In this document: piece by piece, positions 41,532-50,743 of the stretch
Layout of the letters: the number at the start of each line of letters is the position of its first letter
Numbering within the stretch: the stretch's first letter is position 1
NCBI GenBank assembly: GCA_014649355.1
Contig: BMSW01000022.1
Span: 38,312-102,311, forward strand
DNA from: Streptomyces althioticus
GTDB lineage: Bacteria > Actinomycetota > Actinomycetes > Streptomycetales > Streptomycetaceae
Length of the DNA stretch: 64,000 bases
Direction of reading: 5' to 3'
Notes under the pieces: generated by a model
The model's database searches: none
What the model saw: the letters and a program-made list of their open reading frames with translations, nothing else
Told to the model about the DNA's origin: nothing
Translations under genes and position numbers: made by a program

Positions 41532-42446
41532 CTACTCCGGGGGCGTGGGGGTCTCGGCGGTGCGGTACATCGCCTGGACGTCCAGCTCCAGTTGCACGGT
41601 CGGACCGACGACCGCGATGCCGCGGGCCAGCATCGAACGCCAGTTGAGGGTGAAGTCCTCGCGGTGCAGCTCCGTCTTCGCCAGGGCCGCGCAGCGCAGC
41701 TCCTGTTCGTAACCGCCGTTCACCGTGCCGAGGTACGTCGTGTCCAGCCCCACGGAGCGGCTGGTGCCGTGCATGGTGAGCGTGCCGTGCAGCGTCCACT
41801 TCGATCCGCCCTGGTAGACGAAGCGGGTGCTGACGAAGTCGATGTAGGGGTAGTGCTCGACGTCGAGGAAGTCGGCGGAACGCAGGTGGTTGTCACGGGT
41901 CCTGTTGCCCGTGGTGATGCTTGCGGCGTCGATGCGCACCGACACCTGCGAGTCGCGCATGTCCGGCGCGACGCGGATACCGCCGGTGAAGCGGGTGAAG
42001 CGTCCGTGCACGTGGGCCATGCCGACGTGCTTGGCGATGAAGCGGATCGCGGTGTGCGGCGGGTCGAACAGCCAGGTGCCGGGTGACGGCAGTTCCAGCT
42101 GGCGCGCGGGCAGCAGCGCGACGCGCGCCGGGGGGAGGGGCGTGTCGGCGGTTATGTCGATGTCGCTGCGAGCCGGGGTGAGGCCCTCGCCCGTGACCAT
42201 CACGCTGTAGGAGCCGGGCGGAAGCACCGCCATGAACAGGCCGTACGGATCGGTGGTGCCCTGGGCGGCGACCCGGTGGCTGTCCGAGGCGGTCACCGTG
42301 ACCTCGGCACCGCCCAAGGGCTGCCCCATGGGATCGACGACCTCGCAGCTGTACGCGCCGGCGCCGGCCGGCAGGGGCAGCGGCGTGCCCGGTGCGGCCT
42401 TGCGGCCGCTGCCCGAACGTCGACGCCGGAGCAGTCCGAGGGCCAT
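41532..42446 (-). CDS. YceI-family protein with Cna/carboxypeptidase-regulatory domain
   Basis: 304 residues from ATG 42446 (GTG 42455 directly after AGGAGGAAAG is an alternative). Residues 30-110 form a carboxypeptidase-regulatory/Cna-type beta sandwich (YSCEVVDPMGQPLGGAEVTVTA, YGLFMAVLPPGSYSVMVTGEG). Residues 120-300 are the YceI lipocalin-like domain: TWLFDPPHTAIRFIAKHVGMAHVHGRF, GGIRVAPDM, SADFLDVEHYPYIDFVSTRF. YceI proteins bind isoprenoid chains or amphiphiles. No signal peptide is obvious, so the location is uncertain. Combination of these two domains is unusual but seen in Streptomyces. Confidence 0.88.
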   Translation of the reverse strand: MALGLLRRRRSGSGRKAAPGTPLPLPAGAGAYSCEVVDPMGQPLGGAEVTVTASDSHRVAAQGTTDPYGLFMAVLPPGSYSVMVTGEGLTPARSDIDITADTPLPPARVALLPARQLELPSPGTWLFDPPHTAIRFIAKHVGMAHVHGRFTRFTGGIRVAPDMRDSQVSVRIDAASITTGNRTRDNHLRSADFLDVEHYPYIDFVSTRFVYQGGSKWTLHGTLTMHGTSRSVGLDTTYLGTVNGGYEQELRCAALAKTELHREDFTLNWRSMLARGIAVVGPTVQLELDVQAMYRTAETPTPPE

Positions 42447-42993
42447 ACGATTCACCTTTCCTCCTGCGTGCCACCGCGACGGGACGCGCACCGACCGGTG
42501 CGTCCGCGGTCGCCGGACACCATCAGGGATCAGTTGCAAGCGCGATGAAGTCAACTATTGAACGATCATAGATCAGGTAGGACGGCGCGCTCCGACATCG
42601 CGGTGGCGCGCGACGCGCCTCGTCCACGTGCCGCCATCCGGCTGAATCCCCGTCATTCCGGCCGTCGACGGTGTGCCGCTCCTTCTGCCGTCTCGCTTTG
42701 CTGCGGTGCTGTGGTGAACGCCACGCGGCCGCGTGAAGAATTCACACGTGGCCTGCGGTCCCCTCACGCGGCCCACACAACGTGCGGGTCGTCCCTTCTC
42801 GCCGACGCGTGCGTCGCCCCCTCTCCGCCCTCAGTGACGGTCCGTCCCGGCCCGGCGCTAGCCCAGCCGAGTCACCCGCTCCACCCGGACGCGGCGGTGG
42901 CCGTGCGCGCCGTGCCCGTCGACCGCACGATGGGCCGTGCTGCCGGCCGGCCGCCCGAGCCGGTACCGGTCGGATGCTAAGGAGGCGCCCGCC
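42447..42993. other. Divergent control region of YceI and betaine genes
   Basis: 547 bp between the start of the YceI gene and the aldehyde dehydrogenase start. It holds the palindrome at 42722-42735 and an AAGGAGG ribosome site at the right end; no gene convinces. No BetI-type regulator gene is in the window. Confidence 0.5.
42722..42735. promoter_or_regulatory. Palindromic operator candidate ahead of betaine operon
   Basis: CACGCGGCCGCGTG is a perfect 14-bp palindrome, followed within 2 bp by GTGAA-GAA-TTCAC, a second dyad. The pair lies 259 bp upstream of the dehydrogenase start and may bind a TetR/BetI-type repressor. Confidence 0.45.
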
Positions 42994-44475
42994 ATGGGTG
43001 AGCTGTACATCGACGGGGAATGGACGACCGCCACCGGCGGAGGGCGGCGCGAGGTGATCAATCCGTACGACGCCTCCGTGATCACCACCGTCGACGAGGC
43101 CGACGCCGCCGACGTGGACAAGGCGGTGCGGGCCGCCCGCCGCGCCTTCGACGAGGAGGACTGGGCGAACGCCCCCACCCGGCGCCGTGCCGACCTGCTG
43201 ATGCGGGTGCACGACCTGCTGCTGCGGGACATCGACGAGATCGCCCGCACCGAGACCCTCGACACCGGCAAGACCCTGGCCGAGGGCCGCTTCGACGTCG
43301 AGGACGTCGCCAACGCCTTCCGCTACTTCGCCGAACTGGCCGGCAAGGACGGCGGACGCGTCGTGGACGTCGGCCCCGACGTGCTCAGCCGCGTCGTCTA
43401 CCAGCCCGTCGGGGTGTGCGCGCTCATCGCCCCCTGGAACTACCCCTTGCTGCAGGCCTCGTGGAAGGTTGCGCCCGCGTTGGCGGCCGGCAACACCATC
43501 GTCCTCAAGCCCAGCGAGATCACCCCGCTCACCACGATCGCCCTGTTCCGGCTGATCGAGGAGGCCGGCGCCCCGCGCGGGGTCGCCAATCTCGTCCTCG
43601 GCTCCGGCGCGACCGTCGGCGCGGCCATGACCTCCCACCCCGAGGTCGACCTGGTGTCCTTCACCGGCGGCCTGGCCACCGGGCGCGCCATCATGGCCGC
43701 CGCGGCCGAGGGGCCGAAGAACATCGCCCTGGAACTCGGCGGCAAGAACCCCAACATCGTCTTCGCGGACGCCGACTTCGACGCCGCCGTCGACTACGCC
43801 CTCGACGCGTCCTTCCTGCACGCCGGGCAGGTCTGCTCCGCCGGATCACGCCTGCTGGTGGAGGACTCGATCCACGACCGGTTCGTCGAGGCGTTCGCCG
43901 AGCGCGCCCGCCAGATCCGGCTGGGCAACGGCCTGGAGGAGGGCACCGAGAGCGGGCCGCTCAGCTCCGCCCAGCACCGGGAGAAGGTCGAGAGCTACAT
44001 CGCCCTCGGCAAGGAGGAGGGCGCCCGCCTCGTCACCGGCGGCACCCGGCCCGACGACCCCGCCCTGAGCAACGGCTACTTCCTGCTCCCGACCATCTTC
44101 GCCGACTGCGACCGCTCCATGCGCATCGTGCAGGAGGAGGTGTTCGGGCCGGTCGTCACCGTCGAACGGTTCCGCACCGAGGACGAGGCCGTGGAACTCG
44201 CCAACGACACCCGCTACGGACTCGCCGGCGGCGTCTGGACGTCCGAGGCGAGCCGCGCCCAGCGCGTCGCGCAGCGGCTGCGGCACGGCACCGTGTGGAT
44301 CAACGACTTCCACCCCTATGTGCCGCAGGCCGAGTGGGGCGGCTTCGGACGCTCCGGCGTCGGGCGCGAACTCGGGCCGACGGGCCTGCGCGAGTACCAG
44401 GAGGCCAAGCACATCTACCAGAACCTCACCCCGGGACCCTCGGGCTGGTTCAAGGGCGACAGCGGAGGCAGCTGA
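42994..44475 (+). CDS. betB: Betaine aldehyde dehydrogenase
   Basis: 493 residues from ATG 42994 with AAGGAGG 8 bp upstream. It has the full ALDH set: PWNYPLLQASWKVAPALAAGN (substrate/cofactor), SFTGGLATG (NAD binding), LELGGKNPNIV with the general-base Glu, and HAGQVCSAGSRL with catalytic Cys near residue 285. It would oxidise betaine aldehyde, product of the neighbouring choline enzyme, to glycine betaine, an osmoprotectant. It heads an operon with the GMC oxidoreductase (54 bp) and the BCCT transporter. Confidence 0.9.
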   Translation: MGELYIDGEWTTATGGGRREVINPYDASVITTVDEADAADVDKAVRAARRAFDEEDWANAPTRRRADLLMRVHDLLLRDIDEIARTETLDTGKTLAEGRFDVEDVANAFRYFAELAGKDGGRVVDVGPDVLSRVVYQPVGVCALIAPWNYPLLQASWKVAPALAAGNTIVLKPSEITPLTTIALFRLIEEAGAPRGVANLVLGSGATVGAAMTSHPEVDLVSFTGGLATGRAIMAAAAEGPKNIALELGGKNPNIVFADADFDAAVDYALDASFLHAGQVCSAGSRLLVEDSIHDRFVEAFAERARQIRLGNGLEEGTESGPLSSAQHREKVESYIALGKEEGARLVTGGTRPDDPALSNGYFLLPTIFADCDRSMRIVQEEVFGPVVTVERFRTEDEAVELANDTRYGLAGGVWTSEASRAQRVAQRLRHGTVWINDFHPYVPQAEWGGFGRSGVGRELGPTGLREYQEAKHIYQNLTPGPSGWFKGDSGGS

Positions 44476-44529
44476 GCGGCCCTCACCGCACCGGCCACCC
44501 AACCCCACGGTTCCGAAGAAAGGCAGCCC

Positions 44530-46101
44530 ATGGCCTCCACCACCCCTCACGGCGCGGAGTCGGACTACGACTACGTCATCGTCGGCGGCGGCACCGCCGG
44601 CTGTGTGCTCGCCGCCCGCCTCAGCGAGGACCCCGACTGCCGCGTCTGCGTCATCGAGGGCGGACCCAGCGACGTCGGCGACGACCGCATCCTGCGCCTG
44701 CGCAACTGGATCAACCTGCTCGGCTCGGAGTTCGACTACGGCTACACCACCGTCGAACAGCCGCGCGGCAACTCCCACATTCTGCACTCGCGGGCCCGCG
44801 TCCTCGGCGGCTGCTCCTCCCACAACACCCTCATCAGCTTCCTGCCGCTCCCGCAGGACCTTGACGACTGGGTGGCCGCAGGCTGCACCGGCTGGGACCC
44901 GGGCACGATCCTGCCATACCGCGACCGGCTGCAGACCACCATCGTGCCGGTGGCGGAGGCGGACCGTAACCCCATCGCCAAGGACTTCGTCACCGCCGCC
45001 GCCCGCGCCACCGGCGTCCCCGTCGTCGACGACTTCAACGCCGAGCCCTTCGCCGACGGCACCGGGTTCTTCTCCCTCGCCTACGAGCCGGAGGGCAACA
45101 AGCGCTCCTCCGCCTCCGTCGCCTACCTGCACCCCGTGCTCGACCGCCCCAACCTCACGCTCAAACTGGAGACATGGGCGCACCGGCTGCTCACCGACGA
45201 GAAGGGACGGCTCACCCGGGTCGCGGTGCGCGGCGCCGACGGCGAACCCGCCACCGTACGCGCGAACCGTGAACTGCTGCTGTGCGCCGGGGCGATCGAC
45301 ACCCCGCGGCTGCTGATGCTGTCCGGCATCGGACCGGCCGACGACCTGCGCCGCCTCGGCATCGACGTCCACATCGACCTGCCCGGCGTCGGCGAGAACC
45401 TGCTGGACCACCCCGAGTCGGTGATCGTCTGGGAGACCCGCGGCCCGCTGCCGCCCAACTCCGCGATGGACTCCGACGCCGGTCTGTTCCTGCGCATGGA
45501 CAGGAACCAGCCGCGGCCCGACCTTATGTTCCACTTCTACCAGGTGCCGTTCACCGTCAACACCGAACGGCTCGGCTACCCCGTCCCCGAGCACGGGGTG
45601 TGCATGACGCCGAACGTGCCCCGCGCCCGCTCCACCGGCCGCATGTGGCTGCGCAGCTCCGACCCGTCCGAGCACCCCGCCCTGGACTTCCGCTACTTCA
45701 CCGACCCCGAGGGCCACGACGAACGCACCGTCGTCGAGGGGCTCAAGGTGGCCCGCGAGGTCGCCGCGACGGACCCGCTGAAGGACTGGCTGGTCCGCGA
45801 GGTGGCTCCGGGACCGGACGTCACCTCCGACGCCGACCTGTCGGAGTACGGCCGCCGCGTCGCCCACACCGTCTACCACCCGGCGGGCACCTGCAAGATG
45901 GGCGCCGCCGACGACCCGACGGCCGTGTGCGACCCGGAGATGCGGCTGCGCGGCGCCGAGGGCGTACGCGTCGTCGACGCCTCGGTCTTTCCGACGATGC
46001 CCACCATCAACCCCATGGTGACGGTGCTGCTGGCCGCCGAACGCGCCGCCGACCTCATCACCGGGCGGTCGCGTCCGTCCGGCGGGCAGGCGACGCGGTG
46101 A
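44530..46101 (+). CDS. GMC oxidoreductase, choline oxidase/dehydrogenase-like
   Basis: 523 residues. The FAD-binding motif DYVIVGGGTAGCVLAARLSEDP starts at residue 15. GGCSSHNTLI (around residue 95) carries the His that binds FAD covalently in choline oxidase. AGAIDTPRLLMLSGIGP, RYFTDPEGHDERTVVEGLKVAREVA, YHPAGTCKMG (catalytic His) and INPMVTVLLAAERAADLI complete the family. The wording follows Arthrobacter choline oxidase closely, so the enzyme probably turns choline to betaine aldehyde, perhaps using oxygen directly. Whether it is an oxidase or a dehydrogenase cannot be told. Lies between betaine aldehyde dehydrogenase and the transporter. Confidence 0.9.
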   Translation: MASTTPHGAESDYDYVIVGGGTAGCVLAARLSEDPDCRVCVIEGGPSDVGDDRILRLRNWINLLGSEFDYGYTTVEQPRGNSHILHSRARVLGGCSSHNTLISFLPLPQDLDDWVAAGCTGWDPGTILPYRDRLQTTIVPVAEADRNPIAKDFVTAAARATGVPVVDDFNAEPFADGTGFFSLAYEPEGNKRSSASVAYLHPVLDRPNLTLKLETWAHRLLTDEKGRLTRVAVRGADGEPATVRANRELLLCAGAIDTPRLLMLSGIGPADDLRRLGIDVHIDLPGVGENLLDHPESVIVWETRGPLPPNSAMDSDAGLFLRMDRNQPRPDLMFHFYQVPFTVNTERLGYPVPEHGVCMTPNVPRARSTGRMWLRSSDPSEHPALDFRYFTDPEGHDERTVVEGLKVAREVAATDPLKDWLVREVAPGPDVTSDADLSEYGRRVAHTVYHPAGTCKMGAADDPTAVCDPEMRLRGAEGVRVVDASVFPTMPTINPMVTVLLAAERAADLITGRSRPSGGQATR

Positions 46102-46269
46102 CCGGTCCGCGGTCCGCCGTGTGTGAAAACTTCCCCGGCGGTGGCGTCGTGGTGACGGCGGGACCGTTGGGTATATGCGCGTCGGTGGCCGGAAACCGTC
46201 CGGGCGCCCACGCCGCGGGCCGGACGGCCGGTGCGGCGGCCGGCAGCGGAGGCGGAGAAGGAGTACGAC

Positions 46270-48393
46270 GTGTCGACCGTTGGTGAGAAGGGCCCCAGAA
46301 CACCCGAAGAACAACCGCCCGAGGGTGAGACGAGCGGCCAGGTGCGGATCAAGCCGGTCGTCTTCTTCGGGTCGGCGCTGTTCGTCCTCGCGATCTCCCT
46401 CTGGGCGATCATCACCCCGTCCGGAGCCGAGGACGCCATCGGTGTCGTCGTCGGCAAGATCTCCAGCTGGTTCGGCTGGTACTACTTCCTCGCGGCGACC
46501 CTGTACCTGCTGTTCGTCGTCTTCATCGCCGCCTCCAAGTACGGCACCATCAAGCTCGGCCCCAAGCACTCCAAACCCGACTACGGCCTCTTCACCTGGG
46601 GGTCGATGCTCTTCGCGGCGGGCATCGGCATCGACCTGATGTTCTTCTCGGTGTCGGGCCCGGTCAGCCACTACCTCGCGCCGCCCGAGGGTGACCCGGA
46701 GACGCTGGAGGCCGCCCGGGAGGCGGTCGTCTGGACGCTGTTCCACTACGGCATCACCGGCTGGGGCATGTACGCCCTCATGGGCATGGCGCTCGGCTAC
46801 TTCTCCTTCCGGTACAAGCTGCCGCTCGCCATCCGCTCCGCGCTGTACCCCATCATCGGACGCCGCATCCACGGCCGGATCGGCGACACCGTCGACCTCG
46901 CCGCCATCATCGGCACCGTCTTCGGCATCGGCGTCACCCTCGGCATCGGCGTGGTGCAGCTCAACTACGGCCTCAAGGCGCTCTTCGGCATCCCCGAAGG
47001 ACTGACCGCGCAGATCGCGCTCATCGTCATCGCCGTGGGCATGGCCACCATCTCCGCGGTGTCCGGCGTCGACAAGGGCATCCGCCGGCTGTCGCAGCTC
47101 AACATCCTGCTCGCCGCCCTGCTGATGTTCTACATCCTCGTCGTCGGCGAGCCGTTCAGGCTGCTCAACGCCATCGTCCAGAACGTCGGCGACTACGTCA
47201 GCGGCTTCCCGTCCAAGACCCTGAACACCTTCGCCTACGACCAGCCCACCGAGTGGCTCGACGCGTGGACCCTGTTCTTCTGGGCCTGGTGGGTCGCCTG
47301 GGCGCCGTTCGTCGGGCTGTTCCTCGCGCGCATCTCCCGCGGGCGCACCCTGCGCGAGTTCGTCGCCGCGACGCTCGTCATCCCCTTCCTCTTCACGGGC
47401 CTCTTCCTGGCGATCTTCGGCAACAGCGCGCTGTTCCTGGTGCGCGACGGCAACGCGGAGTTCGGCGAGACCGCCATGAACGTGCCCGAACAAGGCTTCT
47501 ACACGCTGCTCGAACAGTTCCCCGGCTTCACGTTCAGCGCCGGCCTCGCCACCTTCGTCGGCCTGCTGCTGTACGTCACCTCCGCCGACTCCGGCGCCCT
47601 GGTGATGGGCAACCTCAGCGCCGACCTGCCCACGCCGATGACCGACGCGCCGACCTATCTGCGCATCTTCTGGGCGGTGGCGACCGGTCTGCTGACCCTC
47701 GCGATGCTCATCGTCGGCGGCGTGCAGGCGCTGACCAACGCCACCATCATCATGGGCCTGCCCTTCTCGTTCGTGATGTTCCTGATCATGGCGGGCCTCT
47801 ATCTCGCCCTGAGAACCGAGAGAATGAAGGTCGAGGCGCGGGTCACCACGCTGCCCGGCTCGCTCTCGGGGCGCACGGTGCAGCAAGGTCTGCCCGGCGC
47901 GCCGAACTGGCGGCACCGGCTGGCGCGCGCGATGTCGTTCCCCGGTCGCAGGGCCGCGGCACGGTTCGTGGACCAGACCGCCCGGCCCGCCTTCGAGGAG
48001 GTGGCGCACGAACTGCGGCAGCAGGGCGCCGAGGCGGAAATGCTGGAGGGGACCGTCGAGGACAGCGGCCTCACCCACGTCGGCCTGCGCGTCCCCGTCG
48101 GCGAGGGCGACGTGTTCCTCTACGAGGTGTGGCCCGTCGAACGCCCCACCCCCGCCTTCGCCACCCGGGCGGTCGAGACGCGCGACACCTACGTGCGGTT
48201 CGAGGTCCGTCTCGCGGAGGGCAACCAGGACTACGACGTGATGGGCTACACCAAGGAGCAGCTCATCGCCGACGCCCTCGACCAGTACGAGCGGTACCTG
48301 GAGTTCCTGCGCGTGCGCCACGACGCGTCCACCCGCTCCAGCCTCCCCGACCACCGCCCGGACGCACCGGACGCGCACCTGCCGGAGGAGTGA
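46270..48393 (+). CDS. betT: BCCT-family choline/betaine transporter
   Basis: 707 residues from GTG 46270 (AAGGAG 6 bp upstream). Twelve hydrophobic segments are visible. The BCCT signature WTLFFWAWWVAWAPFVGLFLARIS lies near residue 340, with the Trp box that binds the quaternary ammonium group. A long C-terminal tail of about 180 residues, with YEVWPVERPTPAFA, resembles the cytoplasmic osmosensing tail of BetT-like carriers. It follows the choline enzyme by 168 bp and should import choline for the pathway. The strong hairpin just downstream ends the operon. Confidence 0.92.
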   Translation: MSTVGEKGPRTPEEQPPEGETSGQVRIKPVVFFGSALFVLAISLWAIITPSGAEDAIGVVVGKISSWFGWYYFLAATLYLLFVVFIAASKYGTIKLGPKHSKPDYGLFTWGSMLFAAGIGIDLMFFSVSGPVSHYLAPPEGDPETLEAAREAVVWTLFHYGITGWGMYALMGMALGYFSFRYKLPLAIRSALYPIIGRRIHGRIGDTVDLAAIIGTVFGIGVTLGIGVVQLNYGLKALFGIPEGLTAQIALIVIAVGMATISAVSGVDKGIRRLSQLNILLAALLMFYILVVGEPFRLLNAIVQNVGDYVSGFPSKTLNTFAYDQPTEWLDAWTLFFWAWWVAWAPFVGLFLARISRGRTLREFVAATLVIPFLFTGLFLAIFGNSALFLVRDGNAEFGETAMNVPEQGFYTLLEQFPGFTFSAGLATFVGLLLYVTSADSGALVMGNLSADLPTPMTDAPTYLRIFWAVATGLLTLAMLIVGGVQALTNATIIMGLPFSFVMFLIMAGLYLALRTERMKVEARVTTLPGSLSGRTVQQGLPGAPNWRHRLARAMSFPGRRAAARFVDQTARPAFEEVAHELRQQGAEAEMLEGTVEDSGLTHVGLRVPVGEGDVFLYEVWPVERPTPAFATRAVETRDTYVRFEVRLAEGNQDYDVMGYTKEQLIADALDQYERYLEFLRVRHDASTRSSLPDHRPDAPDAHLPEE

Positions 48394-48435
48394 GGGCCGA
48401 GGGAGGCGGCTCGGCCGATCTCTTTCGGCCTGCGT

Positions 48436-48470
48436 ACTGCCGCCCGTCTCAGCCGGTGACGGGCGGCAGT
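48436..48470. terminator. Bidirectional terminator after betaine operon
   Basis: Perfect arms of 13 bp (ACTGCCGCCCGTC at 48436-48448, complement at 48458-48470) with a 9-nt loop. It overlaps the stop codon of the convergent HD-domain gene and stops transcripts from both sides. Confidence 0.8.
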
Positions 48471-49054
48471 TCCGCCTGCGGGACGAGGCGGTCGAGGTCC
48501 GGGTCGCCGAACTCCTCGCGCAATGCCTGGAAGGCGGTCACCTTCTCCTCGCCGAAGCGGCGGACGTGCGCGGCATAGGCGTCAGGGGTGAGGAACCGGT
48601 CGGGGCGCGACTTGGAGTGGAACTTGTCCGCGTACATCACCAGCCGCTCCTCGGGCGTCTCCGCCAGATAGTCGGCGGGCGGGACGGGGAGGTTCTGGCG
48701 TACGACGTCCTGCCGGGTCAGTCCGACGCCGGTGTGGTGCGAGCAGAAACGGCAGAGGGCGGCGGAGTAGCCCTCGCTCTCCAGGAGCTCCTGGCCGAGC
48801 AGGCCGTGACGGATGTAGTTCTTGTGGTCCAGCCGCCCGTCCTCGCCGTACAGGCGGTAGACGCCGATGTCGTGCAGGAGGCAGCCGGCCCTGACCAGTT
48901 CGGCGTCGAGGTGGGCGAGGCGCGGCGACGTCAGCAGCTGCTCGGCGACGCCCCACACGAGCTCGCAGTGGCGGTGGACGGAGGCGAACGCCTCGGCCGT
49001 CGGCGCGTGCTTCTCGTGCAGCGCGCGGATCTCTTCTGGTCCCGGAATCCTCAC
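48449..49054 (-). CDS. HD-domain phosphohydrolase
   Basis: 201 residues from GTG 49054. HRHCELVWGVAEQLL gives the first His, LLHDIGVYRLYGEDGRLDHKNYIRHG the central HD motif and its downstream His, and FCSHHTGVG another His cluster; YADKFHSKS carries Asp. HD enzymes hydrolyse phosphate bonds of nucleotides or phosphonates with metal. The match is a general HD family member with no known substrate. It is convergent with the transporter gene. Confidence 0.82.
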   Translation of the reverse strand: MRIPGPEEIRALHEKHAPTAEAFASVHRHCELVWGVAEQLLTSPRLAHLDAELVRAGCLLHDIGVYRLYGEDGRLDHKNYIRHGLLGQELLESEGYSAALCRFCSHHTGVGLTRQDVVRQNLPVPPADYLAETPEERLVMYADKFHSKSRPDRFLTPDAYAAHVRRFGEEKVTAFQALREEFGDPDLDRLVPQAELPPVTG

Positions 49055-49263
49055 TCGGGGAGCGTAACAACCGCAGGTGGGAGCGGGCGGGGGGAGCGCG
49101 AGGACAGGCAGGGGAGTTCCCGCCTCCGGTCTTTTCACGCGATCCGGTGATAACGCCCGAAGCGGGCACGCGGCGGTGGTACGGGCCGTTCGACGGGGTG
49201 ACGGGGGCGGTCGCCGCTCCCGTGAGGGACGACCGACGAGGCACCGAAGACGGGGGAGACACC

Positions 49264-49818
49264 ATGAGCCTGCAGTTCCGGCGGAACGAGGACGGCACGG
49301 TCACCGGACGCAACGAGAACAACGGCTTCACCGTGACGCACGCCGACGAGGAGGAGGTGAAGCGGCAGCTCTACGAGGACGCGGGATGGGAGTACACGCC
49401 CCCGCCGCCCCCGCTCCCACCGGGACACCACCGCTTCCTGCTGGTACATGAGGACGACGGGGACTGCGGTTTCGGCGACGAGCGGTACGCGGGGCTGCGG
49501 GCGAGTCCGCCCGAGGGATGTGTGCCGGTCGACCGCGGCTGCTTCGCCCTGGAGTGCCGGCGCCCGGGAAGGACCCTGCTGGACGCCGTCGCCGGCACGG
49601 TCGCGGAGATCCGCCGCGCGCACGGGGTGGTGATGAACGCCGTGAGGACGGACGGGAGAGCGGGGGAGTGGCCCGGCGTCGACGTCGACAGAGCCGATGG
49701 AGGGGACGCGGCCGAGGGCGTGGCGCACCTGGTGCTGACAGCCGCGCACCGGTCGAGACGACTCGGATACGGGCGGAAGGACCTGGTTCGGCTGCTGGAC
49801 GCCACGGGGATCGAGTAG
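49264..49818 (+). CDS. Conserved hypothetical protein
   Basis: 184 residues from ATG 49264 with GGGGGAG 6 bp upstream. The N-terminal SLQFRRNEDGTVTGRNENNGFTVTHADEEEVKRQLYEDAGWEY may bind DNA or partner; a PPPPPLPPG linker follows. Acidic and Cys residues are scattered through the rest. No family recognised. It lies just before the orphan cluster in the same direction, but nothing shows that it belongs to it. Confidence 0.65.
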   Translation: MSLQFRRNEDGTVTGRNENNGFTVTHADEEEVKRQLYEDAGWEYTPPPPPLPPGHHRFLLVHEDDGDCGFGDERYAGLRASPPEGCVPVDRGCFALECRRPGRTLLDAVAGTVAEIRRAHGVVMNAVRTDGRAGEWPGVDVDRADGGDAAEGVAHLVLTAAHRSRRLGYGRKDLVRLLDATGIE

Positions 49819-49861
49819 CGGCGTGTCCGCAGCGGGAGGGGTGGCGAGCGTCGGCCGGACG

Positions 49862-50635
49862 TCAGCTCGCGACCAGCTCGCGCCTCGCCCTGCGCTCGAC
49901 CGTCACCGGAGCCGCCTGCGTCGTCCGGTGCGTGCGGAACAGCCACAGCACGTCCCGGCCGAACGACCACACCAGCAGGCCGAGGGCCAGCGCCACGACC
50001 CCGACGTTGACCGCATGCGGAAGGTACGCGGAGGCCGCCACCAGCAGCAGCACGCCCTGGAGCGCCGCGACCGTCTTGCGGGCCGTGCTCGGCGGGAGCG
50101 GCGCGGTCAGCCACGGCCACACCCGGGCGGCGGCGACGAACACGTACCGCATGGCGCCGATCAGCAGCACCCACGGGCCCATCGCTGTCGACACGTACAC
50201 GCTGAGCACCAGGATCAGGAACGCGTCGACCTCCATGTCGAAGCGGGCGCCCAGCGCGGTGGAGGTGCCGGTCCTGCGGGCCACCTTGCCGTCGACGCCG
50301 TCGAGGATCAGGGCCACGGCCGTCAGGCCGACGAACAGGGAGACAGGAGGTGAGTCCTGGAACGAGTCCGCGACCAGAGCGGTCACCCCGCCGACGAGGG
50401 TGGCCCGGCCGAGGGTGACGCGGTTCGCCGGACCGAAGGTGCGCGACCCCGCCCGGTGCAGGGCCCGGGACAGCACCGCCCAGGTGGCGATCGCGAACAC
50501 GAGGCCCGTGACCCAGCCCGCGGGGCCCATGCCGATCGCGGTACCGATCAGGGCCAGCAGCAGGATCTGCACGCCCGCCCCCACAGCGGTCTCCTGCTGG
50601 ACGAGCCTCGCGTCGTACGTGTTGTTCAGGGCCAC
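49862..50635 (-). CDS. CDP-alcohol phosphatidyltransferase
   Basis: 257 residues with at least six hydrophobic segments. The catalytic motif is complete: DGVDGKVARR ... LGARFDMEVD near residues 112-140 (DGxxAR-x8-G-x3-D-x3-D). Such enzymes transfer a phospholipid or polyol phosphate from CDP-alcohol to another alcohol. It is divergent from the dehydrogenase gene (108 bp between starts), so it could add a lipid or polyol-phosphate group in the orphan pathway. The acceptor is unknown. Confidence 0.87.
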   Translation of the reverse strand: MALNNTYDARLVQQETAVGAGVQILLLALIGTAIGMGPAGWVTGLVFAIATWAVLSRALHRAGSRTFGPANRVTLGRATLVGGVTALVADSFQDSPPVSLFVGLTAVALILDGVDGKVARRTGTSTALGARFDMEVDAFLILVLSVYVSTAMGPWVLLIGAMRYVFVAAARVWPWLTAPLPPSTARKTVAALQGVLLLVAASAYLPHAVNVGVVALALGLLVWSFGRDVLWLFRTHRTTQAAPVTVERRARRELVAS

Positions 50636-50743
50636 CGAACACCCTCCGGCCGTGTGACAGAGTCGATCAACGCCGCTACCTTGTGCGCGGCCTGTGCATC
50701 ACTCGGTACGCGCGCAGGATCCCGATCGTTCAGGAGGACCTCG

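Noticed and set aside
43846..48378. Antisense open frame of 1510 codons opposite the betaine operon
   Set aside because: High third-position GC leaves long open frames on the other strand. Composition is low-complexity (Gly/Val/Asp/Arg) and no domain motif is present, while the sense genes have full family motifs.
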